Under the pieces are notes generated by a model. It made no database searches, was not told the DNA's origin, and saw only the letters and a program-made list of their open reading frames with translations. Position numbers and translations under genes: made by a program. A DNA stretch of 64,000 nt from Parablautia sp. Marseille-Q6255. Lineage in GTDB: Bacteria; Bacillota; Clostridia; Lachnospirales; Lachnospiraceae. How positions within the stretch are numbered: position 1 is the first letter of the stretch; the number at the start of each line of letters is the position of its first letter. The stretch is taken from assembly GCF_951230155.1 (NCBI RefSeq), contig NZ_CATNVD010000018.1, positions 39,405 to 103,404 of the forward strand, read 5' to 3'. This document shows, one piece after another, positions 1 through 8,336 of the stretch.

Positions 1-775
1 CTGCCTTCGCCTGTCCGACGCCTTCCCAGCCGCTCCTGCCATAGAACGTATTATAAATATTCAGCGCGAGCATCTCCGACATCTTTGACGGATCGCCGTC
101 CGTCAGCGCCAGGTTCTGGTCAAACAGCTTAAACGAGTTCGTAAGCGTCAGGAACGTACAGATCGTGATCGACGGCATGACCATCGGGATCGTCACATTT
201 TTCAGGATCTGACGCGGCGTCGCTCCATCGATCTTTGCCGCCTCGATCAACTCTCCCGGAATATTCTGGATACCGGATATGTAAATGATCATCATATAAC
301 CGATCTGCTGCCAGCACATCAGGATCACCAGACCAAGAAATCCGTAAAGCTCATCGTATTTGAGGTTGCGCTGGAACTGCGCCAGAATACCGTTTAACAG
401 AAGCTGCCACACGTAGCCAAGCACCAGACCGCCGATCAGGTTCGGCATAAAAAATACGGTACGGAACAGATTGGTTCCCCGGATCTTTTTCGTCAGCGCC
501 AGAGCTACCGCGAATGCCAGCACATTGATCAAAAGCACTGTCACGATCGTAAATAATGCGGTAAACCACAGGGAATGTAAAAATACATCGCTTGGATCGT
601 TCCAGAAACGCAGATAATTCTTAAGCCCTACAAATTTTGCATCTGTCACTGTCGTAAACTCACAGAATGAAAGGTATACACCGAGTATGAACGGCGCGAT
701 AAAACCGATTGTGAATGCGATCATCGTAGGAAGCAAAAATATCGGGGCATATTTTTTCATAGACCGGTTGTTCAT
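1..775 (-). CDS. CUT1 sugar ABC transporter permease (3' end cut by window)
   Basis: Membrane-spanning subunit of a carbohydrate importer (MalF/UgpA type). The reading frame starts at the ATG at 775 and runs without a stop off the window edge; about 258 residues are visible of the usual 290-300. The start is a short basic stretch followed by a hydrophobic helix. The EAA loop that contacts the ATPase is visible as EAAKIDGATPRQ about 45 residues before the edge. It follows the binding-protein gene at 909-2225 with a terminator-like hairpin between them. A second permease should lie beyond the edge. The substrate cannot be read from the sequence. The family is certain; the specificity is unknown. 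Confidence 0.9.
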   Translation of the reverse strand, partial: MNNRSMKKYAPIFLLPTMIAFTIGFIAPFILGVYLSFCEFTTVTDAKFVGLKNYLRFWNDPSDVFLHSLWFTALFTIVTVLLINVLAFAVALALTKKIRGTNLFRTVFFMPNLIGGLVLGYVWQLLLNGILAQFQRNLKYDELYGFLGLVILMCWQQIGYMMIIYISGIQNIPGELIEAAKIDGATPRQILKNVTIPMVMPSITICTFLTLTNSFKLFDQNLALTDGDPSKMSEMLALNIYNTFYGRSGWEGVGQAKA

Positions 776-796
776 GTCTTCGTCCTTTCTTCTTTT

Positions 797-869
797 TCAA
801 AAAGGGATGCTGCCCTTATCCGATGACACCCTTTCGGGTATTTTCCCGGAAAACCAGCAGCATCCCCTT
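797..869 (-). terminator. intercistronic hairpin between binding protein and permease
   Basis: The arms at 803-813 and 857-867 are complementary over 11 bases (AGGGATGCTGC against GCAGCATCCCT). On the minus strand they are followed by a short T run at 797-802. Being inside an operon, it probably acts as a partial terminator or mRNA stabiliser that leaves more binding-protein than permease message. Confidence 0.7.
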
Positions 870-908
870 CTTTATCTTTTTCTTTTTATTTCTGAGTGTT
901 GTGTCCGG

Positions 909-2225
909 TTACTTTGTAGCTGCTACCTCGCTTGCCCAGCCGTCAACGAATGCAGTAACTACGCCGTCCCATTCGCCTGTACCCTGTGCGTACTCAAGAA
1001 GCGCACTTCCTACGCCGTTTTTCCACTCCTCAGACGGCATCGTTGTGAAGCACCATGCAACAGATTTCTTTCCTGCATCGATGTACTCATTTGCTGCATC
1101 GAGAAGCGGATTCTCTGCGCCGTACTCATCTGTAAAGGTCGTAAACGGTGTCTCAAATCCCATCTCATTTGCCAGAGAAGCGCGTCCTGTGTCACTTGTA
1201 ACTACCCAGTTCATGAAGTCAAGCGTTGCCTGGATATCTTCCTCAGAAGCCTTTGCATTTACACACCAGTAGTTCTCAGATCCTGTGCAAAGACCCTGAT
1301 TCTCCTCACCCTCTACACCGATGTAGATCGGGAGCATGCCAAGATCCTCGTCTGCCACTTCGTTGCCTGTGATATCGCCGTATGCCCATGTACCATTCTG
1401 ATAGAAGACTGCCTCGCCCAGTGCGAACTCTGCTGCAGCATCCTCTCCTGTCATGCTCGCGATCATAGACGGCTCACATGTCGCATTGTTGATATACAGA
1501 TCCCAGACTGCCTTGTAATTGTCAAGGTAAGTACCCTTGATCGCATCTGTGGAAGCAATGCCGTCTGCCTGATACTCATAGTAGATCGGCAGGTTTGCCA
1601 GATGTGTCTTAAATCTCCAGTCAGAGGAAGAATCCATACCTGCAGAAGTAAATGCACCGAGCACGCCCAGCTCATCCTTCTTTGCCTGAATATCCTCAGC
1701 GACTGCCTTTAATGTCTCAAAGCTCGTGATCTCAGAAGCATCCTTGATCACTGCTCCTTCTGTTGCACAGTAGTCAGCCAGAAGAGCCTTGTTGTAAATA
1801 ATGCCGTATGTCTCGATCACGTATGCGATACCAAGGACTGCATCGCCATCCTTTAATGCAAAGTCATCACTCTTTAAGTAGCTGTAAAGCTCGCTGTCCT
1901 TCAGATCATAGCAGTAATCCTTCCAGGATGCCAGTCCCACCGGTCCGTTTACCTGGAACATCGTCGGAGCCTCATCCTTTGCCATCTCGGATTTGAGCGT
2001 AGACTCATACGTACCGGAAGCTGCCGTCACAACAGTCACCGGAACACCTGTCTCCTCCGTATAAGCCTCTGCCAGTGCCTCCCACTGCTCTGCCTGCTCC
2101 GGCTTAAAGTTCAGATAATAAACAGAGCCTGCGGCCTCCTCTGCCTGAACCGGTACAACTGCAAGACCTGCTACCATCGCTGCGGACATCGCTGCTGCAA
2201 AATACTTTTTAAATCTTCTCATCAT
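909..2225 (-). CDS. sugar ABC transporter substrate-binding protein
   Basis: Extracellular solute-binding protein (family 1) of 438 residues that captures a sugar for the CUT1 permease downstream. The N-terminus MMRRFKKYFAAAMSAAMV is a signal peptide, with likely cleavage after VQAEE-like residues near 27-29. No lipobox cysteine is visible, so anchoring is unclear. A longer frame opens at 2303, but AGAGGG lies just before the two ATGs at 2225 and 2222, so I place the start there. A strong promoter and a cre-like palindrome precede it, pointing to catabolite control. The ligand is unknown. Confidence 0.9.
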   Translation of the reverse strand: MMRRFKKYFAAAMSAAMVAGLAVVPVQAEEAAGSVYYLNFKPEQAEQWEALAEAYTEETGVPVTVVTAASGTYESTLKSEMAKDEAPTMFQVNGPVGLASWKDYCYDLKDSELYSYLKSDDFALKDGDAVLGIAYVIETYGIIYNKALLADYCATEGAVIKDASEITSFETLKAVAEDIQAKKDELGVLGAFTSAGMDSSSDWRFKTHLANLPIYYEYQADGIASTDAIKGTYLDNYKAVWDLYINNATCEPSMIASMTGEDAAAEFALGEAVFYQNGTWAYGDITGNEVADEDLGMLPIYIGVEGEENQGLCTGSENYWCVNAKASEEDIQATLDFMNWVVTSDTGRASLANEMGFETPFTTFTDEYGAENPLLDAANEYIDAGKKSVAWCFTTMPSEEWKNGVGSALLEYAQGTGEWDGVVTAFVDGWASEVAATK

Positions 2226-2268
2226 TTTACCCTCTTTCTTTTCAGGATGGTTGATAGTTCCTCTTTTT

Positions 2269-2294
2269 GGAATCGTTTTCGGTAACGTTTCCAA
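2269..2294 (-). promoter_or_regulatory. cre-like / LacI-family operator
   Basis: On the minus strand, TTGGAAACGTTACCG (2280-2294) matches 14 of 15 positions of the CcpA cre consensus WTGNAANCGNWNNCW. It sits in a wider imperfect palindrome, GGAAaCGTT...AACGaTTCC (2269-2292). It lies just downstream of the expected transcription start, a position suited to roadblock repression. A local LacI-family repressor could bind it instead of CcpA. Confidence 0.6.
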
Positions 2295-2305
2295 CTCATG
2301 CACTT

Positions 2306-2334
2306 ATACTAACACAAAATGAGAAGATGTGCAA
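2306..2334 (-). promoter_or_regulatory. promoter of the binding-protein operon
   Basis: TTGCAC (2329-2334), 17-base spacer, TAGTAT (2306-2311) on the minus strand. Expected start of transcription is near 2299, giving a leader of about 75 bases. Confidence 0.7.
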
Positions 2335-2354
2335 TAGCTTTTCCACATCTTCTC
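2321..2354. repeat. 11-base inverted repeat over the -35 region
   Basis: GAGAAGATGTG (2321-2331) and CACATCTTCTC (2344-2354) are perfect inverted repeats separated by 12 bases. One arm overlaps the -35 box. This geometry suits a dimeric regulator; no T run follows, so it is not a normal terminator. Confidence 0.5.
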
Positions 2355-2434
2355 GTTAATTTATCTACTGTTTACAATTTTATTATCTGTTTTTTGTGCA
2401 TTTTCGACATGAGCTGTAACAACTGCAGCACAGA

Positions 2435-3928
2435 TCAGAATTGAAAATAGATAAACTGTGTAGCGTTATATCCCGGCCCGTATACGCCAAATACCAGAAC
2501 GCCAAAAATCCCTGCAAAATAGACGAGCCACCGCAGCCACACGCCCTGGTGCGTCAGCCACTCGATCACCCGGATCCCGCGGTATTTACAGATATCCGCA
2601 AAGATCAGCACAGCGAGAGACAGAACCAGAAGATTGCGTGTCTGCGGCGTCAGTCCCATCACGGCAAGGTTATCTCCCCAGGTAAACCACGGCAGACTTC
2701 CCAGACCTGCGATCCTTTTGAGGATCTCCACACCCTGCGCAAAGGAAGCGCGGAAAAATACCCAGCTAATGTCTACCAGTACAAAGGTGATCAGCATCTG
2801 CAGCACGCGGTGGCTGGCTGCATGCCGGTCGACTCTGCAAAGGCGCATGATCCTCTCGCGCAGCGGGCGCAGCCACTCTCCGATGACCTGATACGCTCCG
2901 TTTAAGCCTCCCCAGATGACAAAATGCCAGTTTGCACCGTGCCACAGACCGCTTACAAGAAAGACGACCATCAGATTGAACCACTTGCGCACACGTCCCT
3001 TCCGGTTCCCTCCCAGAGGGATATACAGATAGTCCCGAAACCAGGTAGAAAGAGAGATGTGCCAGCGTCTCCAGAAATCTGCCACAGATACGGCAAAATA
3101 CGGCGTATTAAAGTTCTCCATCAGACGAAAGCCCATGACCTTTGCCGCTCCGATGGCGATGTTGGAATAGCTGCCAAAATCACAGTAGATCTGAAAAGCA
3201 AACAGCACAGTCGCCACGAGCAGCTGAAAGCCTGTGCGCTCTGTATATGTATTGTAGACGCCATTTACCGCGATCGCCAGATATTCCGCCAGCACAACCT
3301 TCTGGAAAAATCCGTAAAGCATGAGCAAAAGCCCGTCCCTTACACGCTCAAACTCAAACCTGTGCCGCTCATTGATCTGGACCAGCAGATTTTTAGAACG
3401 CTCGATCGGCCCTGCTACAAGCTGCGGAAAAAAGGAAACGAACAGCGCATATTTGCAGAAATTGCGTTCTGCATAAATATCACGGCGGTATACATCCACC
3501 GTATAGCTGAGCGCCTGAAAGGTATAAAAGGAAATGCCCACCGGAAGGATCACATCGAAAACCGGCGGCTGTACCTCCAGCCCGACAATCCCCAAAAGCC
3601 TGACTGCCGTTGCCGCGGCAAAATCAAAATATTTAAAAAAGAATAATATCGCAAGATTACTGATAAATGAAAGCGCCACGTACCATTTTTTACGGCAGAT
3701 ACGCTTTTTTTCATCCGGAAGCTTTTCCGCTGAATCGATCAGAAGCCCTGACGCATAGGTGATCGCCGTAGAAGTCAGCATCAAAAGTGCGTATTCTGGA
3801 TTCCAGCACATATAAAAGAAATAGCTGCACGCCAGCAGGAACAGATAACGCACCCGGTGCGGGATCACGTAATAGCAAAGGCAGACAACCGGAAAAAATA
3901 CAAGAAATTCCAGTGAATTAAATAACAT
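2435..3928 (-). CDS. MBOAT-family O-acyltransferase (AlgI/DltB-like)
   Basis: Polytopic membrane protein of 497 residues that probably moves acetyl or acyl groups across the membrane onto a surface polysaccharide. Visible MBOAT features are the segment with QLVAGPIERSKNLL around residue 170, the WRRWHISLSTWFRDYLYIPLGG block around residue 290, and the conserved histidine in SGLWHGANWHF around residue 325. There are about ten hydrophobic helices. It is the last gene of a run with the SGNH-like gene (3987-5021) and the GNAT gene (5046-6008), matching the usual pairing of an MBOAT with a secreted SGNH-fold partner. The acceptor polymer is unknown. Confidence 0.88.
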   Translation of the reverse strand: MLFNSLEFLVFFPVVCLCYYVIPHRVRYLFLLACSYFFYMCWNPEYALLMLTSTAITYASGLLIDSAEKLPDEKKRICRKKWYVALSFISNLAILFFFKYFDFAAATAVRLLGIVGLEVQPPVFDVILPVGISFYTFQALSYTVDVYRRDIYAERNFCKYALFVSFFPQLVAGPIERSKNLLVQINERHRFEFERVRDGLLLMLYGFFQKVVLAEYLAIAVNGVYNTYTERTGFQLLVATVLFAFQIYCDFGSYSNIAIGAAKVMGFRLMENFNTPYFAVSVADFWRRWHISLSTWFRDYLYIPLGGNRKGRVRKWFNLMVVFLVSGLWHGANWHFVIWGGLNGAYQVIGEWLRPLRERIMRLCRVDRHAASHRVLQMLITFVLVDISWVFFRASFAQGVEILKRIAGLGSLPWFTWGDNLAVMGLTPQTRNLLVLSLAVLIFADICKYRGIRVIEWLTHQGVWLRWLVYFAGIFGVLVFGVYGPGYNATQFIYFQF

Positions 3929-3986
3929 GTTGTTTCCTCCGAAAAATATTAAACATCATTTGGCCGGGGCTATCCCGGCCTATCTC

Positions 3987-5021
3987 CTACGCGCCCGCTT
4001 CAGGCGGATTTTCCATGACCCACCGGGCTTCCCGGTCATACTGCTTAAGATCCTCCTCCCAGGAGGCATATGCGCTTTCTCCCTTATGACCTTCCAGATC
4101 ACAGTGCTCTGTCAGCCATTCTCCCAGATGCCGGGTCAGCTTTACCGCACCGTACGTATTCAGATGCGTCTTGTCCCGAAAATCCAGTGAAAAATTGATG
4201 ATCTCAGGATAATCCCGCTGATAAAACAAGAATGGGATCCCTTCCCCGCTCAGATATTCCTCCAGCGTGAGATTTAGTCCCTGTCTCTTTTTATAGCGCC
4301 TGTTGTCTGTCTCCACTCCAAACGGAATCGCCATCATGACAAACTCTGCGTCATTCTCTTCACAAAGCTGTATGATCCTGTCCAGATATTTCATACTGTT
4401 TTCCGGAATCTTTGTGCTCTTCTTCGGGATCCCCGGATCCTCCAGCGCCACTGTCGTATAGTCAAGCCTTGCTCCTTTGAGAAATGGCTTTGTCACAAAA
4501 TCATAGTCCTCCAGCTGTGACCAGCGGGAGTGGTACTTTAAAAACGGCAGGAAATACGTAAGCTTCTCTTTTATCCCTGCCTCCGGCAGCATCTCACGCA
4601 CCATTTCTATTTTCGTTTTTCCAAAACGCATTCCGTCAAACGCCTGCCGCAGCCGCGCCTCGCCATTGTACAGCTTGCTGTTCCACAGATAATAGCTCTC
4701 CATGACAACGACCTTGGGCTTCTGGCGTGTAAATGCCTCTTTGAGGAGAAAGTACGAGGTTGCCGCCGTCTGCTCCGGACTGCCCATGACATAAGACGTG
4801 ATCCCGTAATCACGCCACAGCTCATTTGGCTGTACCCCATAGTACAGATGACTGCTTCCAAGAAACAGGACATCCAGTGTATCCTCCTCTATCTCATAAA
4901 ACGAATGTACCATATCCGTTGCCTCCGCAGTCTTTCTGCGCAGCACTTCACTGATACCGCAAAAAATCAAAATACCTGTAATCAGAAACAAAACCGTCCC
5001 CAGGATCCGTCTCATGCGCAT
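3987..5021 (-). CDS. membrane-anchored SGNH-like protein, partner of MBOAT acyltransferase
   Basis: A 344-residue protein with one N-terminal transmembrane helix (about residues 5-25) and an extracellular domain. Two SGNH-like blocks are visible: FLGSSHLYYG (serine in GSS near residue 55) and DKTHLNTYGAVKL near the C-terminus with the Asp and His expected of the catalytic pair. AlgJ/AlgX/DltD-type partners of MBOAT proteins look like this. GAGGAG lies eight bases before the ATG at 5021, so I prefer it to the GTG at 5030. It probably completes O-acetylation of a wall or exopolysaccharide polymer; the substrate is inferred. Confidence 0.7.
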   Translation of the reverse strand: MRMRRILGTVLFLITGILIFCGISEVLRRKTAEATDMVHSFYEIEEDTLDVLFLGSSHLYYGVQPNELWRDYGITSYVMGSPEQTAATSYFLLKEAFTRQKPKVVVMESYYLWNSKLYNGEARLRQAFDGMRFGKTKIEMVREMLPEAGIKEKLTYFLPFLKYHSRWSQLEDYDFVTKPFLKGARLDYTTVALEDPGIPKKSTKIPENSMKYLDRIIQLCEENDAEFVMMAIPFGVETDNRRYKKRQGLNLTLEEYLSGEGIPFLFYQRDYPEIINFSLDFRDKTHLNTYGAVKLTRHLGEWLTEHCDLEGHKGESAYASWEEDLKQYDREARWVMENPPEAGA

Positions 5022-5045
5022 AGTATGCACTCCTCTTTCTGTGTG

Positions 5046-6008
5046 TTATTTTTGTCTTTGGCACGTTTCATCCGGCAGCGCTGTTTCCCCGCTGCCTTCC
5101 TGCTGCCTTCGGTCTTCCCGAAAAACAGCCAGTTTATACTCTAGCATACTATAATTTCCTTGTAAACTGTTTCCCTGAAATCCAAGCTTTTTCGCAAGAC
5201 GCAGAGACGGCTCGTTCCCGGCTGCGATCCGCACATATACCTTCTGCCAGTCCGTCCTCTCCTCCGCATAGGAAAGAGCTGCCGCACACATTTCTGTTCC
5301 ATATCCCATGCGGCGGTATGCTTCATCCAGCATATACTGAAGCTCTGCAACCTCCCCATTTTGCGAAAACCCACAGCACCCGATCAGCGGACCGTCTTTT
5401 TTCCATACTCCCCATATCCCGTAGCCGAAAAAACGATAGGCATGTCCGATATAGGCAAGCAGCGTCTCCTGCCGAAAAAAATTATCCTCAAATCCGCCTG
5501 CCAGAGCCGCTTCCATCCCCTTCTGCGTACTGATCTGATAAAGGCGCGGGGCGTCCTGCGCTGTGATCTCCCGCAAAACGAGACGCTGTGTATACGCTAC
5601 CGTGACCGGGCGGCCCGTCCCGCGCAAAAGGCATTCCTCCAGTACATCTGCATCCAATGCTTCCAGGGTATCCGTCACAAGCGCGGCTCCTTCAAAAAAC
5701 CCGGAAATCCCGCACTGCCCATCCTCATCCTCGCACCCGATACAGATAAATCCTCCGGCAGCCAGTCGGGCAGCCACTCCCCGGTCATCCGTAATAATCA
5801 CCGTGTTCATCCTGCTGACATCCTCACCAAAAACAAAAGCGCTGCCCTTTTCCTCCCGGACCCCTTCACCTGATGGCAGATCCCGGTACACCCTGCAGGT
5901 AATCCCTTCCAGAGAAAGGCTGGCAGACAGCTTCAGCACCTGCTGCTCCCGGGGCTCATGCAGTATCACTATCACCCGCTCCACGGCTCTTCCCCTGTTG
6001 TTTTCCAC
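5046..6008 (-). CDS. GNAT-family N-acetyltransferase with extra N-terminal domain
   Basis: 320 residues. The C-terminal part (about 140-290) is a RimJ/RimL-type GNAT domain: RLVLREITAQDAPRLYQI at its start, the acetyl-CoA loop YRRMGYGTEM, and N-EPSLRLAKKLGFQ near the end. The first 130 residues are not GNAT; they look like a Rossmann/HAD-like fold, with repeated hydrophobic strands and TDDRGVAARLAAGG, but without clear catalytic motifs. I start at the GTG at 6008 because GGAGGG lies seven bases upstream, whereas the ATG at 6023 overlaps that site. It is 24 bases upstream of the SGNH gene and may be co-transcribed with the acylation pair. Confidence 0.75.
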   Translation of the reverse strand: MENNRGRAVERVIVILHEPREQQVLKLSASLSLEGITCRVYRDLPSGEGVREEKGSAFVFGEDVSRMNTVIITDDRGVAARLAAGGFICIGCEDEDGQCGISGFFEGAALVTDTLEALDADVLEECLLRGTGRPVTVAYTQRLVLREITAQDAPRLYQISTQKGMEAALAGGFEDNFFRQETLLAYIGHAYRFFGYGIWGVWKKDGPLIGCCGFSQNGEVAELQYMLDEAYRRMGYGTEMCAAALSYAEERTDWQKVYVRIAAGNEPSLRLAKKLGFQGNSLQGNYSMLEYKLAVFREDRRQQEGSGETALPDETCQRQK

Positions 6009-6145
6009 TTTACATCCCTCCATTTCTCATCTGCTGCCTCTTTCCGGCACTTTCATCCACCGCCCTGCCCGATCCGGTCCGGCTTTTCCACATCTTCCCC
6101 ACGGTTTTTCCCCCTTCTTTGCTGTCTTTCCTGTTTTTCAAATAC

Positions 6146-6174
6146 TTGCCTTCTTTTCCCGAAACGATTATAAT
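6146..6174 (+). promoter_or_regulatory. promoter of cyclophilin gene
   Basis: TTGCCT (6146-6151), 17-base spacer, TATAAT (6169-6174). The start codon follows 52 bases later. Confidence 0.8.
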
Positions 6175-6225
6175 AAGGACGGCATCATTTTAACAGGAAA
6201 ATCCAATACAGAAAGGACTACAACT

Positions 6226-6756
6226 ATGGCACAAAATCCAATCGTTACTATAACTATGGAAAACGGCAATATCATCAAGGCTGAGCTCTATCCGCAGATC
6301 GCTCCCAACTCTGTGAATAATTTCATCAGCCTGATCCACAAGGGCTTTTATAACGGACTGATCTTCCACCGGGTGATCAACGGCTTCATGATCCAGGGCG
6401 GATGCCCGGACGGCACTGGTATGGGAGGCCCTGGATATACCATCCCAGGAGAATTTTCACAGAATGGGTTCAAAAATGATCTGAAGCACACAGAGGGCGT
6501 CCTCTCTATGGCACGCGCCATGCATCCAGACTCTGCCGGAAGCCAGTTCTTCATCATGCACAAGACATCCCCGCATCTGGACGGCGCATATGCCGCATTC
6601 GGAAAGGTGACAGAGGGAATGGATATTGTCAATAAGATCGCTGAGACGGCAACAGATTTCCGCGACCGGCCGCTCGAGACACAGAAGATCGCCTCTATGA
6701 CCGTAGATACGTTCGGCGTTGATTATCCGGAACCGGAGAAATCAGGAAACCGCTGA
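6226..6756 (+). CDS. cyclophilin-type peptidyl-prolyl cis-trans isomerase
   Basis: Cytoplasmic cyclophilin of 176 residues that isomerises Xaa-Pro bonds. Family signatures are FHRVINGFMIQGG (active-site Arg), GSQFFIMH, and LDGAYAAFGKV. No signal peptide is present. An open frame extends upstream to 5563, but the promoter at 6146-6174 and the AGAAAGGA-like site before the ATG at 6226 fix the start there. It is monocistronic, between divergent and convergent neighbours, and ends in a bidirectional terminator. Confidence 0.95.
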   Translation: MAQNPIVTITMENGNIIKAELYPQIAPNSVNNFISLIHKGFYNGLIFHRVINGFMIQGGCPDGTGMGGPGYTIPGEFSQNGFKNDLKHTEGVLSMARAMHPDSAGSQFFIMHKTSPHLDGAYAAFGKVTEGMDIVNKIAETATDFRDRPLETQKIASMTVDTFGVDYPEPEKSGNR

Positions 6757-6791
6757 TACAGGAAAGTGAGAACCTTCCTGTACCATTAAAA

Positions 6792-6848
6792 AGGGATAAT
6801 GCCGGCAATGTGCATATCGCATATGCCCTGCATTATCCCTCTTTTCTT
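6792..6848. terminator. bidirectional terminator between cyclophilin and epimerase genes
   Basis: AGGGATAATGC (6792-6802) pairs perfectly with GCATTATCCCT (6830-6840). A T-rich tract follows on the plus strand and a TTTTT tract on the minus strand, so it can serve both convergent genes. Confidence 0.85.
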
Positions 6849-6904
6849 CTCTTTTCCAGAAATCTCCGGCCTTTTCTTTCCTCCTGATAAGAGTCAGGAT
6901 CTGC

Positions 6905-7780
6905 CTATTCTACCGTGATCACCCAGGTTGTCTCATAGCTCCTGCCTGCATCCAGACGGGTAAGGTCTGCCTGCTGCGTAAGCTCCTCAACAATCCCGTC
7001 ACGGGACGGCAAAGCACTCCACGGCTCCACACACACGTATGGCGCATCGCAGTTCGGTTTATGCCAGAAACCGATATACTGAAAATCCGGATAATCTACT
7101 GTAATACTCTTCTTGCCCTTATCACTTGCGATCTTCACACTGCGCGCCGCATTTTTCAGCACGATCGCATCCTGCGCAAACATCTCATGCCTAAGAGGAA
7201 GTCTCCTGTCATCTGCCAGCGGATAGATATCATCATGGCTGGTCAGGAAACACTTATCCGTAAATCCGATCCGATTCGGACGTGCCGGGTGAGAAAACTC
7301 AAGATAATAATCCTCAAAGGAAAGCCCTTCTTCCATGGGAACATTAAATCCCGGATGCCCGCCGATCGCAAAATACATCTTCTCTGCGCCCCTGTTTTCT
7401 ACGCTGTTCGTCGTAAGCAGACGGTTTTTGTCCAGGCGGTATGTGATCCTGTAAGTAAACTCAAACGGATAATGCGCCTTCGTCTCCTCACAGCTGTCAA
7501 GGCGGAACGTGATCGCATCACACTCCTGCTTCTCCGCGGTCAATGTCATATATTTTACAAAGCCGTGGATGTTCATCTCGTACTCTTTTCCGTTTACCGT
7601 ATACTTTCCATCTGTCATACGCGCAATATACGGGAACAGATTCGGCGCCTTGTCTTTCCAGTATGCCGGATCTGCCTGCCAGAGGTACTCTGTGCCGTCA
7701 GCACCCCTGATCGACTGCAGCTGCGCACCCTCATCGCTGACTTCTACGGTCAGAAACTCATTTTTTATCGTATAATTCAT
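6905..7780 (-). CDS. aldose 1-epimerase family protein
   Basis: 291-residue galactose-mutarotase-fold protein expected to interconvert sugar anomers or sugar-6-phosphate anomers in the cytoplasm. Visible features are the N-terminal strand NEFLTVEVSDEGAQLQSI, the LWQADPAYWKDKAPNLFPYI block, HGFV near residue 75, and the GGHPGFNVP histidine motif near residue 160. This layout is closest to the LacX/YeaD-like branch. The ATG at 7780 has AAAGGAG upstream; the longer frame to 7837 overlaps the ferredoxin gene and is rejected. It starts 10 bases after the ferredoxin stop, so the two are probably co-transcribed. Confidence 0.87.
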   Translation of the reverse strand: MNYTIKNEFLTVEVSDEGAQLQSIRGADGTEYLWQADPAYWKDKAPNLFPYIARMTDGKYTVNGKEYEMNIHGFVKYMTLTAEKQECDAITFRLDSCEETKAHYPFEFTYRITYRLDKNRLLTTNSVENRGAEKMYFAIGGHPGFNVPMEEGLSFEDYYLEFSHPARPNRIGFTDKCFLTSHDDIYPLADDRRLPLRHEMFAQDAIVLKNAARSVKIASDKGKKSITVDYPDFQYIGFWHKPNCDAPYVCVEPWSALPSRDGIVEELTQQADLTRLDAGRSYETTWVITVE

Positions 7781-7790
7781 TTTGTCTCCT

Positions 7791-8180
7791 TTATTTTTCC
7801 TGCACTTCCAGGATTCCCATCGGACATGCCTTCGCACAAATACCGCAGGAAATACATTTTGATGCTACCGGAGAGGTCTCCGCCTTTACCATCACGCCCA
7901 TCGGACAGACTTCAACACACTTACCACAGCCTGTACACAGCTTCTTGTCTACTACGTATACACCCTTGGCATTCTGCTTGATCGCGCCCGCCTCACAGTT
8001 TCTTGCACATTTTCCACACTGGATACATGTCTTTACTGTCGCATCCGTACCTGTCTTGGAAACAATCTGAATACAGGACTTCGCCGGATCAAACTCCTTG
8101 TAAAAAGCCTGTGAACATGCCTCCACACAGCTCAGACATGCCATACACGCTGTCTTGTCAGTAACTACTAATTTCTTCAT
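7791..8180 (-). CDS. polyferredoxin with four CxxCxxCxxxC motifs
   Basis: 129-residue iron-sulfur protein. Four CxxCxxCxxxC motifs are visible at about residues 12-22, 50-60, 82-92 and 110-120; the last two end in CPMG. Sixteen motif cysteines could hold four [4Fe-4S] clusters, as in HycB/CooF-type electron-transfer subunits, while simple clostridial ferredoxins have two. No catalytic partner lies nearby. The ATG at 8180 follows a GGAGGT-like site; the upstream extension to 8261 lies in the leader. It has its own consensus promoter and is followed directly by the epimerase gene. Confidence 0.85.
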   Translation of the reverse strand: MKKLVVTDKTACMACLSCVEACSQAFYKEFDPAKSCIQIVSKTGTDATVKTCIQCGKCARNCEAGAIKQNAKGVYVVDKKLCTGCGKCVEVCPMGVMVKAETSPVASKCISCGICAKACPMGILEVQEK

Positions 8181-8259
8181 ATGTATACCTCCACTGTATA
8201 ATAATATGATATAAAATAAATATCCCGCAAAGCGCAAAACCGCGCCAAGAGTTCTTTTC

Positions 8260-8289
8260 ATTATACCATCAGAGGTGTACTAACGTCAA
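8260..8289 (-). promoter_or_regulatory. promoter of ferredoxin-epimerase unit
   Basis: TTGACG (8284-8289), 18-base spacer, TATAAT (8260-8265) on the minus strand. The leader is about 70 bases. Confidence 0.82.
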
Positions 8290-8336
8290 TTTTAATTGTC
8301 TGGTTTTGTAAATTTGGTGAGTTGATCTCCTTTTTA

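Noticed and set aside
687..1712. 341-residue plus-strand open frame
   Set aside because: Antisense shadow of the binding-protein gene; cysteine-rich nonsense composition and no ribosome site.
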